Below, piece after piece: positions 52,840 through 63,111 of a DNA stretch of 64,000 bases (within the stretch, counting starts at the first letter, position 1; each line of letters starts with the position of its first letter). The notes below the pieces were generated by a model, which was given only the letters and a program-made list of their open reading frames with translations, searched no databases and was not told where the DNA came from. Source of the stretch: Pseudomonas muyukensis. Its GTDB lineage: Bacteria; Pseudomonadota; Gammaproteobacteria; Pseudomonadales; Pseudomonadaceae. Made by a program: the position numbers and the translations under genes. The DNA is taken from the NCBI RefSeq assembly GCF_019139535.1, contig NZ_CP077073.1, forward strand, positions 1,249,001-1,313,000. The letters are read 5' to 3'.

Positions 52840-54447
52840 TTAGTGGCGGAAGTGGCGCATACCGGTAAAGACCATGGCGATGCCGGCTTCGTCAGCGGCA
52901 GCAATCACCTCGGCGTCACGCATCGAGCCACCCGGCTGGATCACGGCGCTGATACCCACTTTAGCCGCGTTGTCGATGCCATCGCGGAACGGGAAGAACG
53001 CATCCGAGGCCATCACCGCGCCCTGCACCTGCAGGCCGGCGTGTTCGGCCTTGATCGCGGCAATGCGCGCGGAGTTGACGCGGCTCATCTGGCCGGCGCC
53101 GACACCGATGGTCTGGCGTTGCTTGGCGTAGACGATGGCGTTGGACTTGACGAACTTGGCCACTTTCCAGGCGAACACCAGGTCGTGGATCTCTTGCTCG
53201 GTTGGGGCGCGCTGGGTGACGATCTTCAGGTCATCGGCGCTGATCATGCCGATGTCGCGGCTCTGCACCAGCAGGCCACCGTTGACGCGCTTGAAGTCCC
53301 AGCCGCCAGCGCGCTCGGCTGGCCACTCGCCGCATTCCAGCAGGCGCACGTTCTGCTTGGCCGCTACCACGTCGCGGGCAGCCTGGGAGATTTTCGGCGC
53401 GATGATCACCTCGACGAACTGGCGGTCGACGATGGCCTGGGCGGTTTCGCCGTCCAGCTCGCGGTTGAAGGCGATGATGCCGCCGAAGGCCGACTCGGTG
53501 TCGGTGGCGTAGGCCAGGTCGTAGGCCTTGCGGATGCCGCCTTCGTCTTCAGGCACCACGGCCACGCCGCAGGGGTTGGCGTGCTTGACGATGACGCAGG
53601 CCGGCTTGACGAAGCTCTTCACGCACTCCAGCGCGGCGTCGGTGTCGGCCACGTTGTTGAACGACAGTTCCTTGCCCTGCAGCTGCACGGCGGTGGAAAT
53701 GCTGGCTTCGCCTTTCTTGGCCTCGACGTAGAACGCCGCGCTCTGGTGCGGGTTCTCGCCGTAGCGCATTTCCTGGGCCTTGACGAACTGGCTGTTGAAG
53801 GTGCGCGGGAACGCGCTGCGGCCTTCGGTGGACAGGGTGTCCTTGGCCTGGTCGATGGTGCCCATGTAGTTGGCGATCATGCCGTCGTAGGCGGCAGTGT
53901 GCTCGAACGCCTTGAGCATCAGGTCGAAGCGCTGGGCGTAGGTCAGGCCGCCGGCCTTCAGGCCTTCGACGATGCCGGCGTAGTCGCTGGCGTTGACCAC
54001 GATGGCGACGTCCTTGTGGTTCTTCGCCGCCGAGCGGACCATGGTCGGGCCACCGATGTCGATGTTCTCGATGGCGGTCGGCAGGTCGCAGCCTGGCTTG
54101 TTGATGGTGGCTTCGAACGGATACAGGTTGACCGCGACCAGGTCGATCGGCTTGATGCCATGCTCGTTCATGATGGCGTCGTCGGTGCCGCGACGGCCGA
54201 GGATGCCGCCGTGGATCTTCGGATGCAGGGTCTTGACCCGGCCGTCCATCATTTCGGCGAAGCCGGTGTAGTCGGCCACTTCCACCGCGTTGACGCCGTT
54301 GTCCTTGAGCAGCTTGTAGGTGCCGCCGGTGGACAGGATCTCGACACCGAGCAGTTGCAGCTCACGGGCGAATTCGAGGATCCCGGTCTTGTCGGAGACG
54401 CTGATCAGGGCGCGGCGGATCGGCAGGCGGGTAGTCTGGTCGGTCAT
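52840..54447 (-). CDS. purH: Bifunctional AICAR formyltransferase / IMP cyclohydrolase
   Basis: 535 residues from the ATG at 54447 ([45 protein letters not shown]). N-terminal MGS-like IMP cyclohydrolase domain to about 200 ([24 protein letters not shown]). C-terminal transformylase domain carries [13 protein letters not shown] [27 protein letters not shown] and [13 protein letters not shown]. It catalyses the last two steps to IMP. Upstream is the fis terminator. Confidence 0.97.
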   Translation of the reverse strand: MTDQTTRLPIRRALISVSDKTGILEFARELQLLGVEILSTGGTYKLLKDNGVNAVEVADYTGFAEMMDGRVKTLHPKIHGGILGRRGTDDAIMNEHGIKPIDLVAVNLYPFEATINKPGCDLPTAIENIDIGGPTMVRSAAKNHKDVAIVVNASDYAGIVEGLKAGGLTYAQRFDLMLKAFEHTAAYDGMIANYMGTIDQAKDTLSTEGRSAFPRTFNSQFVKAQEMRYGENPHQSAAFYVEAKKGEASISTAVQLQGKELSFNNVADTDAALECVKSFVKPACVIVKHANPCGVAVVPEDEGGIRKAYDLAYATDTESAFGGIIAFNRELDGETAQAIVDRQFVEVIIAPKISQAARDVVAAKQNVRLLECGEWPAERAGGWDFKRVNGGLLVQSRDIGMISADDLKIVTQRAPTEQEIHDLVFAWKVAKFVKSNAIVYAKQRQTIGVGAGQMSRVNSARIAAIKAEHAGLQVQGAVMASDAFFPFRDGIDNAAKVGISAVIQPGGSMRDAEVIAAADEAGIAMVFTGMRHFRH

Positions 54448-54476
54448 TTCAGATTCCATAACGCGGTGGAGTCAGC

Positions 54477-54507
54477 AAAAAAGGCGCCTCGTGACGAGCG
54501 CCTTTTT
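54477..54507 (-). terminator. Terminator after fis
   Basis: AAAAAGGCGC and GCGCCTTTTTT flank an inner TCGT-ACGA stem. On the minus strand it lies 17 bases past the fis stop and should end dusB-fis transcription before purH; the flanking A and T runs make it potentially bidirectional. Confidence 0.85.
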
Positions 54508-54523
54508 GGTTGGGGTTCTGGCC

Positions 54524-54844
54524 TTACAACAGATCGTACTGCTTGAGCTTCTTGCGCAGCGTGCCTCGGTTGAGCCCGAGCATCTCGCTGGCCTTGGTCT
54601 GGTTGCCCTTGACGTAGTTCATCACGCTTTCGAGCAGCGGCGCCTCGACCTCCGAGAGCACCAGGTTGTACACGTCCGTGACGGTAGCGCCTTCCAGGTG
54701 GGCGAAGTAGTTGTGCAACGCCTTCTCGACGCTACCGCGCAGGGTCTGGCCCTCCTCGCTCGGCGTGTTCAGGTGCTGCTTGAGGTTGACGTTGTCGCTC
54801 ACGGGCGTTGTTCCACTCACTAATGTCTCGGTCATCATCGTCAT
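54524..54844 (-). CDS. fis: DNA-binding protein Fis
   Basis: 106 residues from the ATG at 54844, which overlaps the dusB stop in ATGA. The N-terminal beta-hairpin region is followed by the Fis helical core ([72 protein letters not shown]) with the C-terminal helix-turn-helix. It is a nucleoid protein and regulator of rRNA and recombination. The dusB-fis operon is the normal arrangement in gammaproteobacteria. Confidence 0.97.
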   Translation of the reverse strand: MTMMTETLVSGTTPVSDNVNLKQHLNTPSEEGQTLRGSVEKALHNYFAHLEGATVTDVYNLVLSEVEAPLLESVMNYVKGNQTKASEMLGLNRGTLRKKLKQYDLL

Positions 54845-55854
54845 GCGGCCACCCCTTGTTCGTCCTCTGTCCCAAGGCTCTGTCGACGTTCGGCGAAAAA
54901 CGCCTGAACGTTGGCGCACTGCGCTTGTGTATCTTGCAAAGCGTTGAACCGGCTGCGGAACTCCTTGCCGCCGGGTCGGGTCGCCAGGTACCAGCCAACG
55001 TGCTTGCGGGCGATACGCACACCCATCACATCGCCATAGAAGGCATGCAGCGCGGCCAGGTGCTCCAGCAGAATGCGTTCCACTTCGTCCAGCGCCGGGG
55101 CGGGCAGGTGCTCGCCCGTGCGCAGGTAATGCTCGATCTCGCGGAAAATCCACGGCCGCCCTTGGGCGGCACGGCCGATCAGCAGGCCGTCGGCACCGGT
55201 GGCATGCAGCACCGCCCGGGCCTTTTCCGGCGAGGTGATGTCGCCGTTGGCGAACACCGGGATCGACACCGCCTGCTTGATCGCGGCGATGGTGTCGTAC
55301 TCGGCGTCACCGGTGTACAGGTCGGCGCGTGTGCGGCCATGCACCGCCAGCGCCTGGATGCCGGCCTGCTCGGCGATCCTCGCCACATTCAGGCCGTTCT
55401 TGTTCGCCCGGTCCCAGCCGGTGCGGATCTTCAGGGTCACCGGCACGTCCACGGCGCCGACGACGGCATGGAGGATCTCGCTGACCAAGGCTTCATCTCT
55501 CAATAAAGCAGAGCCGGCGGCCTTGTTGCAGACTTTTTTCGCCGGGCAACCCATGTTGATGTCGATGATCTGCGCGCCCGCGGCAACGTTGGCGCGGGCG
55601 GCCTCGGCCATCATCTGCGCGTCGCCGCCGGCGATCTGTACCGAGCGCGGCTCGGGATCGTCCTCGTGGATACGGCGCAGGCTCGACTTGCGGCTGTTCC
55701 ACAGGCGCATGTCGCTGGAAACCATCTCCGACACCACCATGCCCGCCCCGAGGCGTTTGCACAGGGTACGGAAAGGCTGGTCCGTGACCCCGGCCATGGG
55801 TGCCAGGATCAGGTTGTTCTGCAGTGTGTAAGGGCCGATGCGTACCGCCGACAT
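54841..55854 (-). CDS. dusB: tRNA-dihydrouridine synthase B
   Basis: 337 residues. FMN-binding TIM barrel starting [25 protein letters not shown]; the catalytic Cys103 lies in the signature [20 protein letters not shown]. Further landmarks are [21 protein letters not shown] and [11 protein letters not shown]. It reduces uridine to dihydrouridine in the tRNA D-loop. It is cotranscribed and translationally coupled with fis. Confidence 0.96.
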   Translation of the reverse strand: MSAVRIGPYTLQNNLILAPMAGVTDQPFRTLCKRLGAGMVVSEMVSSDMRLWNSRKSSLRRIHEDDPEPRSVQIAGGDAQMMAEAARANVAAGAQIIDINMGCPAKKVCNKAAGSALLRDEALVSEILHAVVGAVDVPVTLKIRTGWDRANKNGLNVARIAEQAGIQALAVHGRTRADLYTGDAEYDTIAAIKQAVSIPVFANGDITSPEKARAVLHATGADGLLIGRAAQGRPWIFREIEHYLRTGEHLPAPALDEVERILLEHLAALHAFYGDVMGVRIARKHVGWYLATRPGGKEFRSRFNALQDTQAQCANVQAFFAERRQSLGTEDEQGVAA

Positions 55855-56006
55855 AGGTGTTCCCTGTTGTGGGGCCGAATCATTGGAGTTCGAAAAAGGG
55901 TTGGCATGATACCCGCTCTCGATGACCGGATAAAGATGAATCTGGATAAAATCTGAACAGTTGCGGTGTTATGCCGCGTGGCCATGGGCCCTGGCTTTTC
56001 AGTCGT

Positions 56007-56052
56007 TTAGCCGGCTTTGCCGGCCTTTGCCGGCAGAGGATGGCGCTACAGG
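56007..56052. repeat. Diverged REP-like element
   Basis: TTAGCCGGCTTTGCCGGCC followed by TTTGCCGGCAGAGGA, a degraded member of the GCCGGC family, just past the end of the DUF3426 gene. Confidence 0.45.
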
Positions 56053-56082
56053 CGGGTGTGGGACGGGCGTGCCGCTTGTCGC

Positions 56083-57390
56083 TTACTCCGGCGAGCGGAA
56101 GCTCAGGCTGTAGTTCACCGCCTTCGGCCCCGGGTCGAGGATATCCAGGGCGATGTGGATCGGGGTCTGGCTGGGCATCTCGCCGCGCCCGGCCAGCTCG
56201 CCCGACAGGTATTCGCTGGGCTTGAAGCGGCGGCTGGCGATCAGCTGGCCGCTGAGGTCGGCAAAGCGCAGTTCCAGCAGCGGGAAAGGCTGGGCGAAGG
56301 GGGCGCGGTTGTAGATGATCGCATCGACGATCAGCGCGCCCTTGAAGTCGGGGTGGCTGCGCACCACCAGGTTGCTGCTCTTGATCCGCGAAATGTCGAC
56401 CCGGGTCGGCACCTGGCAGCCGAACATCGGGCACAGTTGCTGGAACCACGGGCGGTACTGGTCCTGGCGGGCCATCTCGTCGAAGTGGTACCAGACGTAC
56501 TGGAACGCCAGCAGGCCGGCGGCGAGCAGGGTCAGCATGCCCCACAACAGGCGCTTGCCCCAGTTGGGCGCGGGTTTTTCCCAGCCCAGTTGCAACGGGT
56601 CGTCGACCACGTCGATCAGCGGTTCCTTGCGCGGGCGCTCGGCCTTGGGCGCCGGGCTCGGCGCCAGGTGCACCTCGGTTTCGTCCTCGTCGCGGGCCGA
56701 TAGGCGTTCGCCGCGCACATCGTCGTCCAGGGCCGACAGGCCCGGCTCCGGCACGGGGTCGTCGTGGCTGGCCAGGGGCGGGGTGTCGAGGTCGCTGCCG
56801 GCCGACGGATGGCGCACGGGCGGTTCGTCGTCCAGCTCCAGGTCGGTGGCGCCGAGGGTCGGTTCCGTGCGCGCTTCGGCGGCGGGCTCCAGCTCCAGCG
56901 CCTGTTGTTCCAGCAGTACCGGCGCCTCCTCGGGTTCCAGGGGCGGCTCGGGGCGCTCGTCGGTGGCGGTACCGAACGGTTTTACCTCGGCTTCGTCCGC
57001 GCCCTGGTCGTCACGGCGGGCTTGCAGCACGCCTTGGGCAGGTGCCTGGCGGCGGTCACCGGGGCTGCGGCGCTCGAGGCGCGCCAGTTCCTGGTCGAGG
57101 TCCAGCGCGTCCAGTTGCTCGGCGGTGACGGCCCAGTCTTCTTCGCTCATCGGCGCCCGCTCGCTGGGCGCCGCTACCGGCGGCTCGCTGGGTGGCTGCA
57201 CGGTTGCCGGCGCCGGCGGCTCGACAGGCTGCCCGGCGGCGCGGTTCTGCTCCAGCAGTTGCTTTGCCGCGTTGAACACCTGCAGGCAGTTGCCGCAGCG
57301 CACCACGCCGCGCGCCACGCTCAACTGGTGATGGGTGACGCGAAAGCTGGTCTGGCAATGCGGGCACTGGGTGACGAAACTGTCGGTCAT
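56083..57390 (-). CDS. Zinc-ribbon and DUF3426 domain protein (MJ0042 type)
   Basis: 435 residues. N-terminal zinc ribbon with Cys9, Cys12, Cys32, Cys35 (CPHC, CGNC). Residues about 45-255 are acidic, Pro/Glu-rich and low-complexity, probably disordered. One membrane helix near 280-300 (LLWGMLTLLAAGLLAFQYVW) leads to a periplasmic DUF3426 domain (LCPMFGCQVPTRVDISRIKSSNLVVRSHPDFKGALIVDAIIYNRAPFAQPFPLLEL). It probably senses or scaffolds across the inner membrane; function unknown. It lies 42 bases downstream of prmA, as in other Pseudomonas. Confidence 0.88.
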   Translation of the reverse strand: MTDSFVTQCPHCQTSFRVTHHQLSVARGVVRCGNCLQVFNAAKQLLEQNRAAGQPVEPPAPATVQPPSEPPVAAPSERAPMSEEDWAVTAEQLDALDLDQELARLERRSPGDRRQAPAQGVLQARRDDQGADEAEVKPFGTATDERPEPPLEPEEAPVLLEQQALELEPAAEARTEPTLGATDLELDDEPPVRHPSAGSDLDTPPLASHDDPVPEPGLSALDDDVRGERLSARDEDETEVHLAPSPAPKAERPRKEPLIDVVDDPLQLGWEKPAPNWGKRLLWGMLTLLAAGLLAFQYVWYHFDEMARQDQYRPWFQQLCPMFGCQVPTRVDISRIKSSNLVVRSHPDFKGALIVDAIIYNRAPFAQPFPLLELRFADLSGQLIASRRFKPSEYLSGELAGRGEMPSQTPIHIALDILDPGPKAVNYSLSFRSPE

Positions 57391-57432
57391 GCGGCGATCC
57401 GGAGGCTGGGCAGGTGTTGAGTCTAGGCGCGC

Positions 57433-58311
57433 TTAGCGGCGACGACCACTGATGCGTACCCAGCCGTCGCGCACGACGATCGGGTCCAGGTCGAAGTCGG
57501 CGGCGTAGGCGCTGGCCACTTCCTCGCCTTGTTCGGCGAGGATGCCGGACAACGCCAGCAGGCCACCGGGGCGAACCAGGCCGGACAGTTGCGGCGCCAG
57601 TGCCACCAGCGGGCCGGCAAGGATGTTGGCGACCAGCACATCGGCCTGCATGGCCGGCATCTGCTCGGGCAGGTGCAGGTCGAACCTGTCGTCGGCGATA
57701 CCGTTGCGCTGGGCGTTGTCACGGGAGGCCTCGATAGCCTGCACGTCGATGTCGGTGCCGACCGCCTGGCGGGCGCCGAGCAGCAGCGCGGCGATGGCCA
57801 GGATGCCCGAGCCGCAGCCGAAGTCCAGCACCTGGGTGCCTTGCAGCTGTTGGCCGTCGAGCCATTCCAGGCACAGCGCGGTAGTCGGGTGGGTACCCGT
57901 GCCAAAGGCCAGGCCCGGGTCGAGCAGCAGGTTGACCGCGTCCTTTTCCGGGGCTTCGTGCCAGCTCGGCACGATCCACAGGCGCTGGCCGAAACGCATG
58001 GGCTGGAAGTTGTCCATCCAGCTGCGTTCCCAGTCCTGGTCCTCGATCACCTCGGCGTCATGCTCGGGCAGCTCGGTGCCTGTCAGCAGGCGCAGGTGGG
58101 CGAATACCTGCTCAGGCTCGGCGTCGGCCTCGAACAGGGCCAGCAAATGGGTATGCGACCACAGCGGGGTGGTGTTGAGGTCCGGTTCGAAGATCGGCTG
58201 GTCTTCGGCGTCCATGAAGGTCACCGAGACGGCGCCGACTTCCAGCAGGGCGTCTTCGTAGGTTTCGGCTTGTTCCGGGCTGATGGCCAGGCGTACTTGC
58301 AGCCAGGGCAT
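57433..58311 (-). CDS. prmA: Ribosomal protein L11 methyltransferase
   Basis: 292 residues from the ATG at 58311 ([34 protein letters not shown]). The N-terminal L11-binding domain has [25 protein letters not shown]. The SAM-binding core has [18 protein letters not shown] and [19 protein letters not shown], followed by the NPxF-type NILAGPL. It trimethylates ribosomal protein L11. Probably cotranscribed with the DUF3426 gene. Confidence 0.96.
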   Translation of the reverse strand: MPWLQVRLAISPEQAETYEDALLEVGAVSVTFMDAEDQPIFEPDLNTTPLWSHTHLLALFEADAEPEQVFAHLRLLTGTELPEHDAEVIEDQDWERSWMDNFQPMRFGQRLWIVPSWHEAPEKDAVNLLLDPGLAFGTGTHPTTALCLEWLDGQQLQGTQVLDFGCGSGILAIAALLLGARQAVGTDIDVQAIEASRDNAQRNGIADDRFDLHLPEQMPAMQADVLVANILAGPLVALAPQLSGLVRPGGLLALSGILAEQGEEVASAYAADFDLDPIVVRDGWVRISGRRR

Positions 58312-58417
58312 GGCGGGCACCTTTGGTAAATCGACAGGGGCAGCCCGAGGCTGCGCGAAAGGCTGGCAGTTTACGCGAGTGCGGGGAGTTTGTAGAGAAG
58401 CCAGAGGGTGGCAAGGT

Positions 58418-58540
58418 CCCTGTAGGCGCGGCCTTGTGTCGCGAAAGGGGCGCGCAGCGGCGCCAAGGCATCGGCATCATGCAAAACCGCCGGGGCTGCC
58501 ATGCAGCCCTTTCGCGACACAAGGCCGCTCCTACAGGGGG
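58418..58540. repeat. Inverted repeat between prmA and accC
   Basis: Two arms of the CGCGACACAAGGCCGCTCC family about 70 bases apart, with a GGGGCGC hairpin and a GGGGCTGCCATGCAGCCC hairpin. Confidence 0.8.
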
Positions 58541-58561
58541 GCGTGCCTGCCTTGCGGGCAA

Positions 58562-58588
58562 CAAAAACCCCGGCACAGGGCCGGGGTT
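58562..58588 (-). terminator. Terminator of the accBC operon
   Basis: AACCCCGGC pairs with GCCGGGGTT and is followed on the minus strand by TTTGTT, 20 bases past the accC stop. Confidence 0.8.
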
Positions 58589-58608
58589 CATGCATCACGC
58601 TAACGCGA

Positions 58609-59964
58609 TCACTCCTGGTTGGCCAGTTTGTGCTCGAGGTAGTGGATGTTGACGCCGCCTTTGCAGAAACCTTCATCACGCACCAGGTCGCGGTGCAGCG
58701 GGATGTTGGTCTTGATGCCGTCGACGACGATCTCGTCCAGGGCATTGCGCATGCGGGCCATGGCTTCGTCGCGGTCCTTGCCGTAGGTGATCAGCTTGCC
58801 GATCAGCGAGTCGTAGTTCGGTGGAACCGAGTAACCGCTGTACAGGTGCGAATCGACGCGCACGCCGTTGCCGCCCGGGGCATGGAAGTGCTTGACCTTG
58901 CCTGGGCTCGGGATGAACTTCTTCGGGTCCTCGGCGTTGATCCGGCACTCCAGCGAGTGACCACGAATCACCACGTCTTCCTGGCGGAACGACAGCTTGT
59001 TGCCAGCGGCGATGCTGAGCATCTCCTTGACGATGTCGATGCCGGTGACCATCTCCGAGACCGGGTGCTCGACCTGGACGCGAGTGTTCATCTCGATGAA
59101 GTAGAAGCGGCCGTTCTCGTACAGGAACTCGAAGGTACCGGCACCGCGGTAGCCGATTTCGATGCACGCGTCGACGCAACGCTTGAAGACTTCCTGGCGG
59201 GCCTTCTCGTCGATGCCCGGGGCCGGGGCTTCTTCCAGTACCTTCTGGTGGCGGCGCTGCAGCGAGCAGTCACGGTCACCCAGGTGGATGGCGTTGCCCT
59301 GGCCGTCGGACAGCACCTGGACTTCCACGTGACGTGGGTTGGTCAGGAACTTCTCCAGGTAGACCATCGGGTTGCCGAAGGCGGCGCCGGCTTCGGTGCG
59401 GGTCAGCTTGGCCGAGGCGATCAGGTCCTCTTCCTTGTGCACCACGCGCATGCCGCGACCACCACCGCCACCGGCGGCCTTGATGATCACCGGGTAGCCA
59501 ACCTCGCGGGCAATGGCCAGCGCGGTTTCTTCGTCTTCCGGCAGCGGGCCGTCGGAGCCCGGCACGGTCGGTACGCCCGACTTGATCATCGCGTCCTTGG
59601 CCGAGACCTTGTCGCCCATCAGGCGAATGGTGTCGGCTTTCGGGCCGATGAAGGCAAAGCCGGATTTTTCCACCTGCTCGGCGAAATCGGCGTTTTCCGC
59701 GAGGAAGCCGTAACCCGGGTGGATCGCGGTGGCGCCGGTGACTTCGGCGGCAGCGATGATCGCCGGGATGTGCAGGTAGGAATCCTTGGACGATGCAGGG
59801 CCGATGCAGACCGACTCGTCTGCCAGGCCCAGGTGCATCAGTTCACGGTCGGCCGTGGAGTGCACGGCGACGGTCTTGATGCCCAGCTCTTTGCAGGCAC
59901 GCAGGATCCGCAGGGCAATTTCCCCGCGGTTGGCGATCAGAACTTTTTCGAGCTTCCCAGACAT
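58609..59964 (-). CDS. accC: Acetyl-CoA carboxylase, biotin carboxylase subunit
   Basis: 451 residues from the ATG at 59964 ([28 protein letters not shown]). ATP-grasp fold: [21 protein letters not shown], the ATP-lid [45 protein letters not shown], and [20 protein letters not shown] with the active-site Arg. It carboxylates biotin on AccB using bicarbonate and ATP. It follows accB by 17 bases, forming the usual accBC operon. Confidence 0.98.
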   Translation of the reverse strand: MSGKLEKVLIANRGEIALRILRACKELGIKTVAVHSTADRELMHLGLADESVCIGPASSKDSYLHIPAIIAAAEVTGATAIHPGYGFLAENADFAEQVEKSGFAFIGPKADTIRLMGDKVSAKDAMIKSGVPTVPGSDGPLPEDEETALAIAREVGYPVIIKAAGGGGGRGMRVVHKEEDLIASAKLTRTEAGAAFGNPMVYLEKFLTNPRHVEVQVLSDGQGNAIHLGDRDCSLQRRHQKVLEEAPAPGIDEKARQEVFKRCVDACIEIGYRGAGTFEFLYENGRFYFIEMNTRVQVEHPVSEMVTGIDIVKEMLSIAAGNKLSFRQEDVVIRGHSLECRINAEDPKKFIPSPGKVKHFHAPGGNGVRVDSHLYSGYSVPPNYDSLIGKLITYGKDRDEAMARMRNALDEIVVDGIKTNIPLHRDLVRDEGFCKGGVNIHYLEHKLANQE

Positions 59965-59981
59965 CGTTGGCTCTCCGCGAA

Positions 59982-60446
59982 TCAAACGATGGTGAACAGC
60001 GGCTGGTCGAACTCAACCGGCTGGCCGTCTTCCACCAGGATGGCGTCGATCACACCGCCGATGTCGGCTTCGATGTGGTTCATCATCTTCATGGCTTCGA
60101 CGATGCACAGGGTGTCGCCTTTCTTCACGGCCTGGCCCACTTCAGCGAAGTTCGGCGAGGTCGGCGATGGCTTGCGGTAGAAGGTACCGACCATCGGCGA
60201 GCGGATCACGGTGCCTTTGAGCACTGGGGCAGCAGCTTCAGCGGCTGGCGCGGCAGCGGCGGCGACCGGGGCGGCAGCGGCAACCGGAGCGGCCATCGGT
60301 GCTGGGGCGGCGAAGTACTGGGCGCCGGCCGGGGTCTTGCTGTGACGGCTGATGCGAACGGACTCTTCGCCTTCCTTGATCTCCAGTTCGTCGATGCCGG
60401 ACTCTTCCAGCAGTTCGATCAGCTTTTTGACTTTACGGATATCCAT
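59982..60446 (-). CDS. accB: Acetyl-CoA carboxylase, biotin carboxyl carrier protein
   Basis: 154 residues. A short N-terminal dimerisation region ([31 protein letters not shown]), an Ala/Pro-rich flexible linker (about 37-75), and the biotinyl domain with Lys120 in EAMKMM. It carries carboxybiotin between AccC and AccAD for malonyl-CoA. The interval upstream has two GAAAACGT direct repeats that could be a regulatory site. Confidence 0.97.
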   Translation of the reverse strand: MDIRKVKKLIELLEESGIDELEIKEGEESVRISRHSKTPAGAQYFAAPAPMAAPVAAAAPVAAAAAPAAEAAAPVLKGTVIRSPMVGTFYRKPSPTSPNFAEVGQAVKKGDTLCIVEAMKMMNHIEADIGGVIDAILVEDGQPVEFDQPLFTIV

Positions 60447-60485
60447 TAATCAGCAACTCCCAAGGTTCGGTCGGGGACGTAATTT

Positions 60486-60504
60486 GAAAACGTGTCGAAA
60501 ACGT
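60486..60504. promoter_or_regulatory. GAAAACGT direct repeats upstream of accB
   Basis: Two exact GAAAACGT copies start 11 bases apart (60486 and 60497), one helical turn; the second forms a perfect AAACGTTT dyad. It lies 40-58 bases upstream of the accB ATG. Confidence 0.3.
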
Positions 60505-60546
60505 TTCTTCCGGACCTCGGCCCATTGGGGCCAAGGCCTTGTGTCA

Positions 60547-60999
60547 TCAGGGCTGTGCGTTGGCAGCCAGGTGTTCCAGCGCAGACTCCAGGGCCAACCG
60601 GTAGCCGGTGGCGCCGAGGCCGCAGATCACCCCTACGGCAACATCGGAAAAGTAGGAGTGGTGGCGGAACGGTTCACGCTTGTGCACGTTGGACAGGTGC
60701 ACTTCGATGAATGGGATGCTCACCGCGAGCAACGCGTCACGTAATGCGACGCTGGTATGCGTGAAAGCGGCCGGATTGATCAGGATGAAGTCCACGCCTT
60801 CGTTGCGCGCGGCGTGGATCCGGTCGATCAATTCGTACTCGGCATTGCTCTGCAGGTACTGCAGATGGTGGCCGGCGGCGCGGGCGCGCTGCTCCAGGTC
60901 CTGATTGATCTGGGCGAGGGTGGCCGCGCCGTAGTGGCCCGGTTCACGGGTGCCGAGCAGGTTCAGGTTGGGGCCGTGCAGCACCAGTAGGGTTGCCAT
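60547..60999 (-). CDS. aroQ: Type II 3-dehydroquinate dehydratase
   Basis: 150 residues from the ATG at 60999 ([24 protein letters not shown]). Type II landmarks: [12 protein letters not shown], catalytic Tyr23 in [19 protein letters not shown], and [24 protein letters not shown] with the catalytic His region. It converts dehydroquinate to dehydroshikimate in aromatic synthesis. Directly upstream of accB on the same strand, the usual aroQ-accB-accC order. Confidence 0.97.
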   Translation of the reverse strand: MATLLVLHGPNLNLLGTREPGHYGAATLAQINQDLEQRARAAGHHLQYLQSNAEYELIDRIHAARNEGVDFILINPAAFTHTSVALRDALLAVSIPFIEVHLSNVHKREPFRHHSYFSDVAVGVICGLGATGYRLALESALEHLAANAQP

Positions 61000-61177
61000 C
61001 TGCGGTTCCTTGGTTTTTGTAGGGCAATTCGACATAGCGCGGCGACTATGCCGGAACGGGCGCTGGGTGTCCAGTTCCCGGCAATAGCCAGCACGATGTC
61101 CGAGATTCGCGCAAAGTATGTGACCGGATGATTAACTTTGGTCACCGGATTGCCGATTTTTCCCAGGCTGCGGGAAG

Positions 61178-62935
61178 TTATAGCCCGAGTTGGCCGCGCA
61201 CGCGGGCCAGGACCTGGGCAAAATCGCCGGCGTTTATCTCGCCGATCACTCGATCGCCAGTCATTTCGCTGCCGTTCGCGGCAAAGAACATCAGCGCCGG
61301 CGGGCCGAACAGCTGGTAGCGATCGAGCAGCGCGCGCTGGGCGGCATCGCTCGCGGTGATGTCCAGGCGCAGCAGGCGGAACGCACCCAGTTGCGCTTGC
61401 ACCGGTGGCGCCGTGAGCACGTCGTGTTCGATCACCTTGCAGCTGATGCACCAGTCGGCGTACCAGTCCAACAGCACCGGCTGGCCGGCGGCCTTGGCCT
61501 CGGCCAGGGCGGCGTCGAGCTCGGCCGGGCTGGTGAGGGTCTGCCAGGCATCGGCCTTGGCCACGGCAGCGCTGCCGGCCACGTTGGGCGGCGGCAGCGG
61601 CCGCAGGGGATCACCCTGGCCGCTCAGGGCGCCGTACCAACAGGCCAGGGCATAGACCAGCAGCACCAGGCCAAGCAATTGCGCCAGGCGCTCGCGGGCA
61701 GGCTTGACGACGAACTCCAGGGCGCCGAGGAACAGCGCCACGCCGGCGGCCAGCAGGCCGATCAGCAGCAGCGTCAGCGGCCCTGGCAGCACCCGGCTGA
61801 GCAGGCCGATGGCCAGGCCCAGCAACAGCACGCCGATGGCGTTCTTGACCGTGTTCATCCACGGGCCGCTCCTGGGCAGCCAGGCCGCGCCACCGGTCGC
61901 CACCAGCAGCAGCGGGGCGCCCATGCCCAGGCCCAGGGCGAACAGCTTGAGCGCGCCGCCGAGGGCATCGCCGCTGGCGCTGATGTACAGCAGCGCGCCG
62001 GCCAGCGGTGCCGACACGCAGGGCGACACCAGCAGGCTGGACAACACGCCGAGGATCGCCGCGCCCAGCAGCGAGCCGCCCTGGGTGCGGTTGGCGACCC
62101 GGTCCAGGCGATTGCTCAGGGCCTGGGGCAGCTTGATCTCGAACAGGCCGAACATGGCCAGGGCGAACAGCACGAAGAACGCCGCGAACGGCACCAGCAC
62201 CCAGGCCGACTGCAGCCGCGCCTGCAGGTTCAGGCCGGCGCCGAACAGCCCCATCAGCGCGCCGAGCACGGCGAAGCTGGCGGCCATCGGCAGCACGTAG
62301 GCCAGCGACAGCGACAGGCCGCGCAGCCCGCCGACCTGGCCGCGCAGCACCACGCCCGAGAGGATCGGCAGCATCGGCAGCACGCAGGGGGTGAAGGTCA
62401 GGCCGATCCCGGCGAGGAAGAACAGCGCCAGGGATTTCCAGCTCCAGCCCTGCTCGGCACCGCCCGGCTGCGCCGGGCCTTCGCCGGCGATGCCCAGCCG
62501 CGCGGTTTGCGGCGGGTAGCACAGGCCCTTGTCGGCGCAGCCCTGGTAGCCCACCAGCAAGGTGAAGGCGCGTGGGTCGTTGCGCGGCAGCTCGATGTCG
62601 AGCACGCCGTGGTAGACCTCGACATCGCCGAAGAACTCGTCGTGCTTGGCTTCGCCCTCGGGGATGGCCGGCGTGCCCAGCTTGATGTCCGCCGGTTGTG
62701 TGCGGAACTGGAGGCGGTGGCGGTACAGGTAGTAGCCGTCGGTGGCGACGAAGCGCAGCTTGACGGTCTGCGCGTCGGCCTGCATCAGGCTGAGCTTGAA
62801 GGCTTCGTGCACCGGCAGGAAGTCGGCGCTGTTGGAGGCGGCGCCGAGGGTGGCGCTGGGGCGGTTGTCGAGCAGGCCCGTGGCGAACACGGGGCTGGCC
62901 AGCAGCAGGAACAACAGGAAAAACAGGCGGCGCAT
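61178..62935 (-). CDS. dsbD: Thiol:disulfide interchange protein DsbD
   Basis: 585 residues from the ATG at 62935. Signal peptide (RLFFLLFLLLASPVFA); N-terminal periplasmic domain with the Cys133/Cys139 pair (GCADKGLCYPP); eight-helix membrane domain with FTPCVLPM (Cys184) and VSPCVSAP; C-terminal thioredoxin-like domain with Cys496-x2-Cys499 (WCISCK). It passes electrons from cytoplasmic thioredoxin to periplasmic DsbC, DsbG and cytochrome c maturation proteins. All six redox cysteines are present. Confidence 0.96.
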   Translation of the reverse strand: MRRLFFLLFLLLASPVFATGLLDNRPSATLGAASNSADFLPVHEAFKLSLMQADAQTVKLRFVATDGYYLYRHRLQFRTQPADIKLGTPAIPEGEAKHDEFFGDVEVYHGVLDIELPRNDPRAFTLLVGYQGCADKGLCYPPQTARLGIAGEGPAQPGGAEQGWSWKSLALFFLAGIGLTFTPCVLPMLPILSGVVLRGQVGGLRGLSLSLAYVLPMAASFAVLGALMGLFGAGLNLQARLQSAWVLVPFAAFFVLFALAMFGLFEIKLPQALSNRLDRVANRTQGGSLLGAAILGVLSSLLVSPCVSAPLAGALLYISASGDALGGALKLFALGLGMGAPLLLVATGGAAWLPRSGPWMNTVKNAIGVLLLGLAIGLLSRVLPGPLTLLLIGLLAAGVALFLGALEFVVKPARERLAQLLGLVLLVYALACWYGALSGQGDPLRPLPPPNVAGSAAVAKADAWQTLTSPAELDAALAEAKAAGQPVLLDWYADWCISCKVIEHDVLTAPPVQAQLGAFRLLRLDITASDAAQRALLDRYQLFGPPALMFFAANGSEMTGDRVIGEINAGDFAQVLARVRGQLGL

Positions 62936-62989
62936 GACGGACTCGCGAGGTGGAACCTGGCGGGCATGATAGCGGAGTTGGCCGAAATT

Positions 62990-63070
62990 GGGGCCGCTGC
63001 GCGGCCCATCGCGACACAAGGCCCGTTCCTACAGGGGAGCGCGGTTTCCGGTAGGAGCGGCCTTGTGGCG
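62990..63070. repeat. Inverted repeat upstream of dsbD
   Basis: GGGGCCGCTGCGCGGCCC hairpin, a left arm CGCGACACAAGGCCCGTTCC and a right arm TAGGAGCGGCCTTGTGGCG, both slightly diverged from the family. Confidence 0.7.
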
Positions 63071-63111
63071 TGCTCGAGGGCAGAGCCCTGGCAATCCAGG
63101 CCATGCCGATG

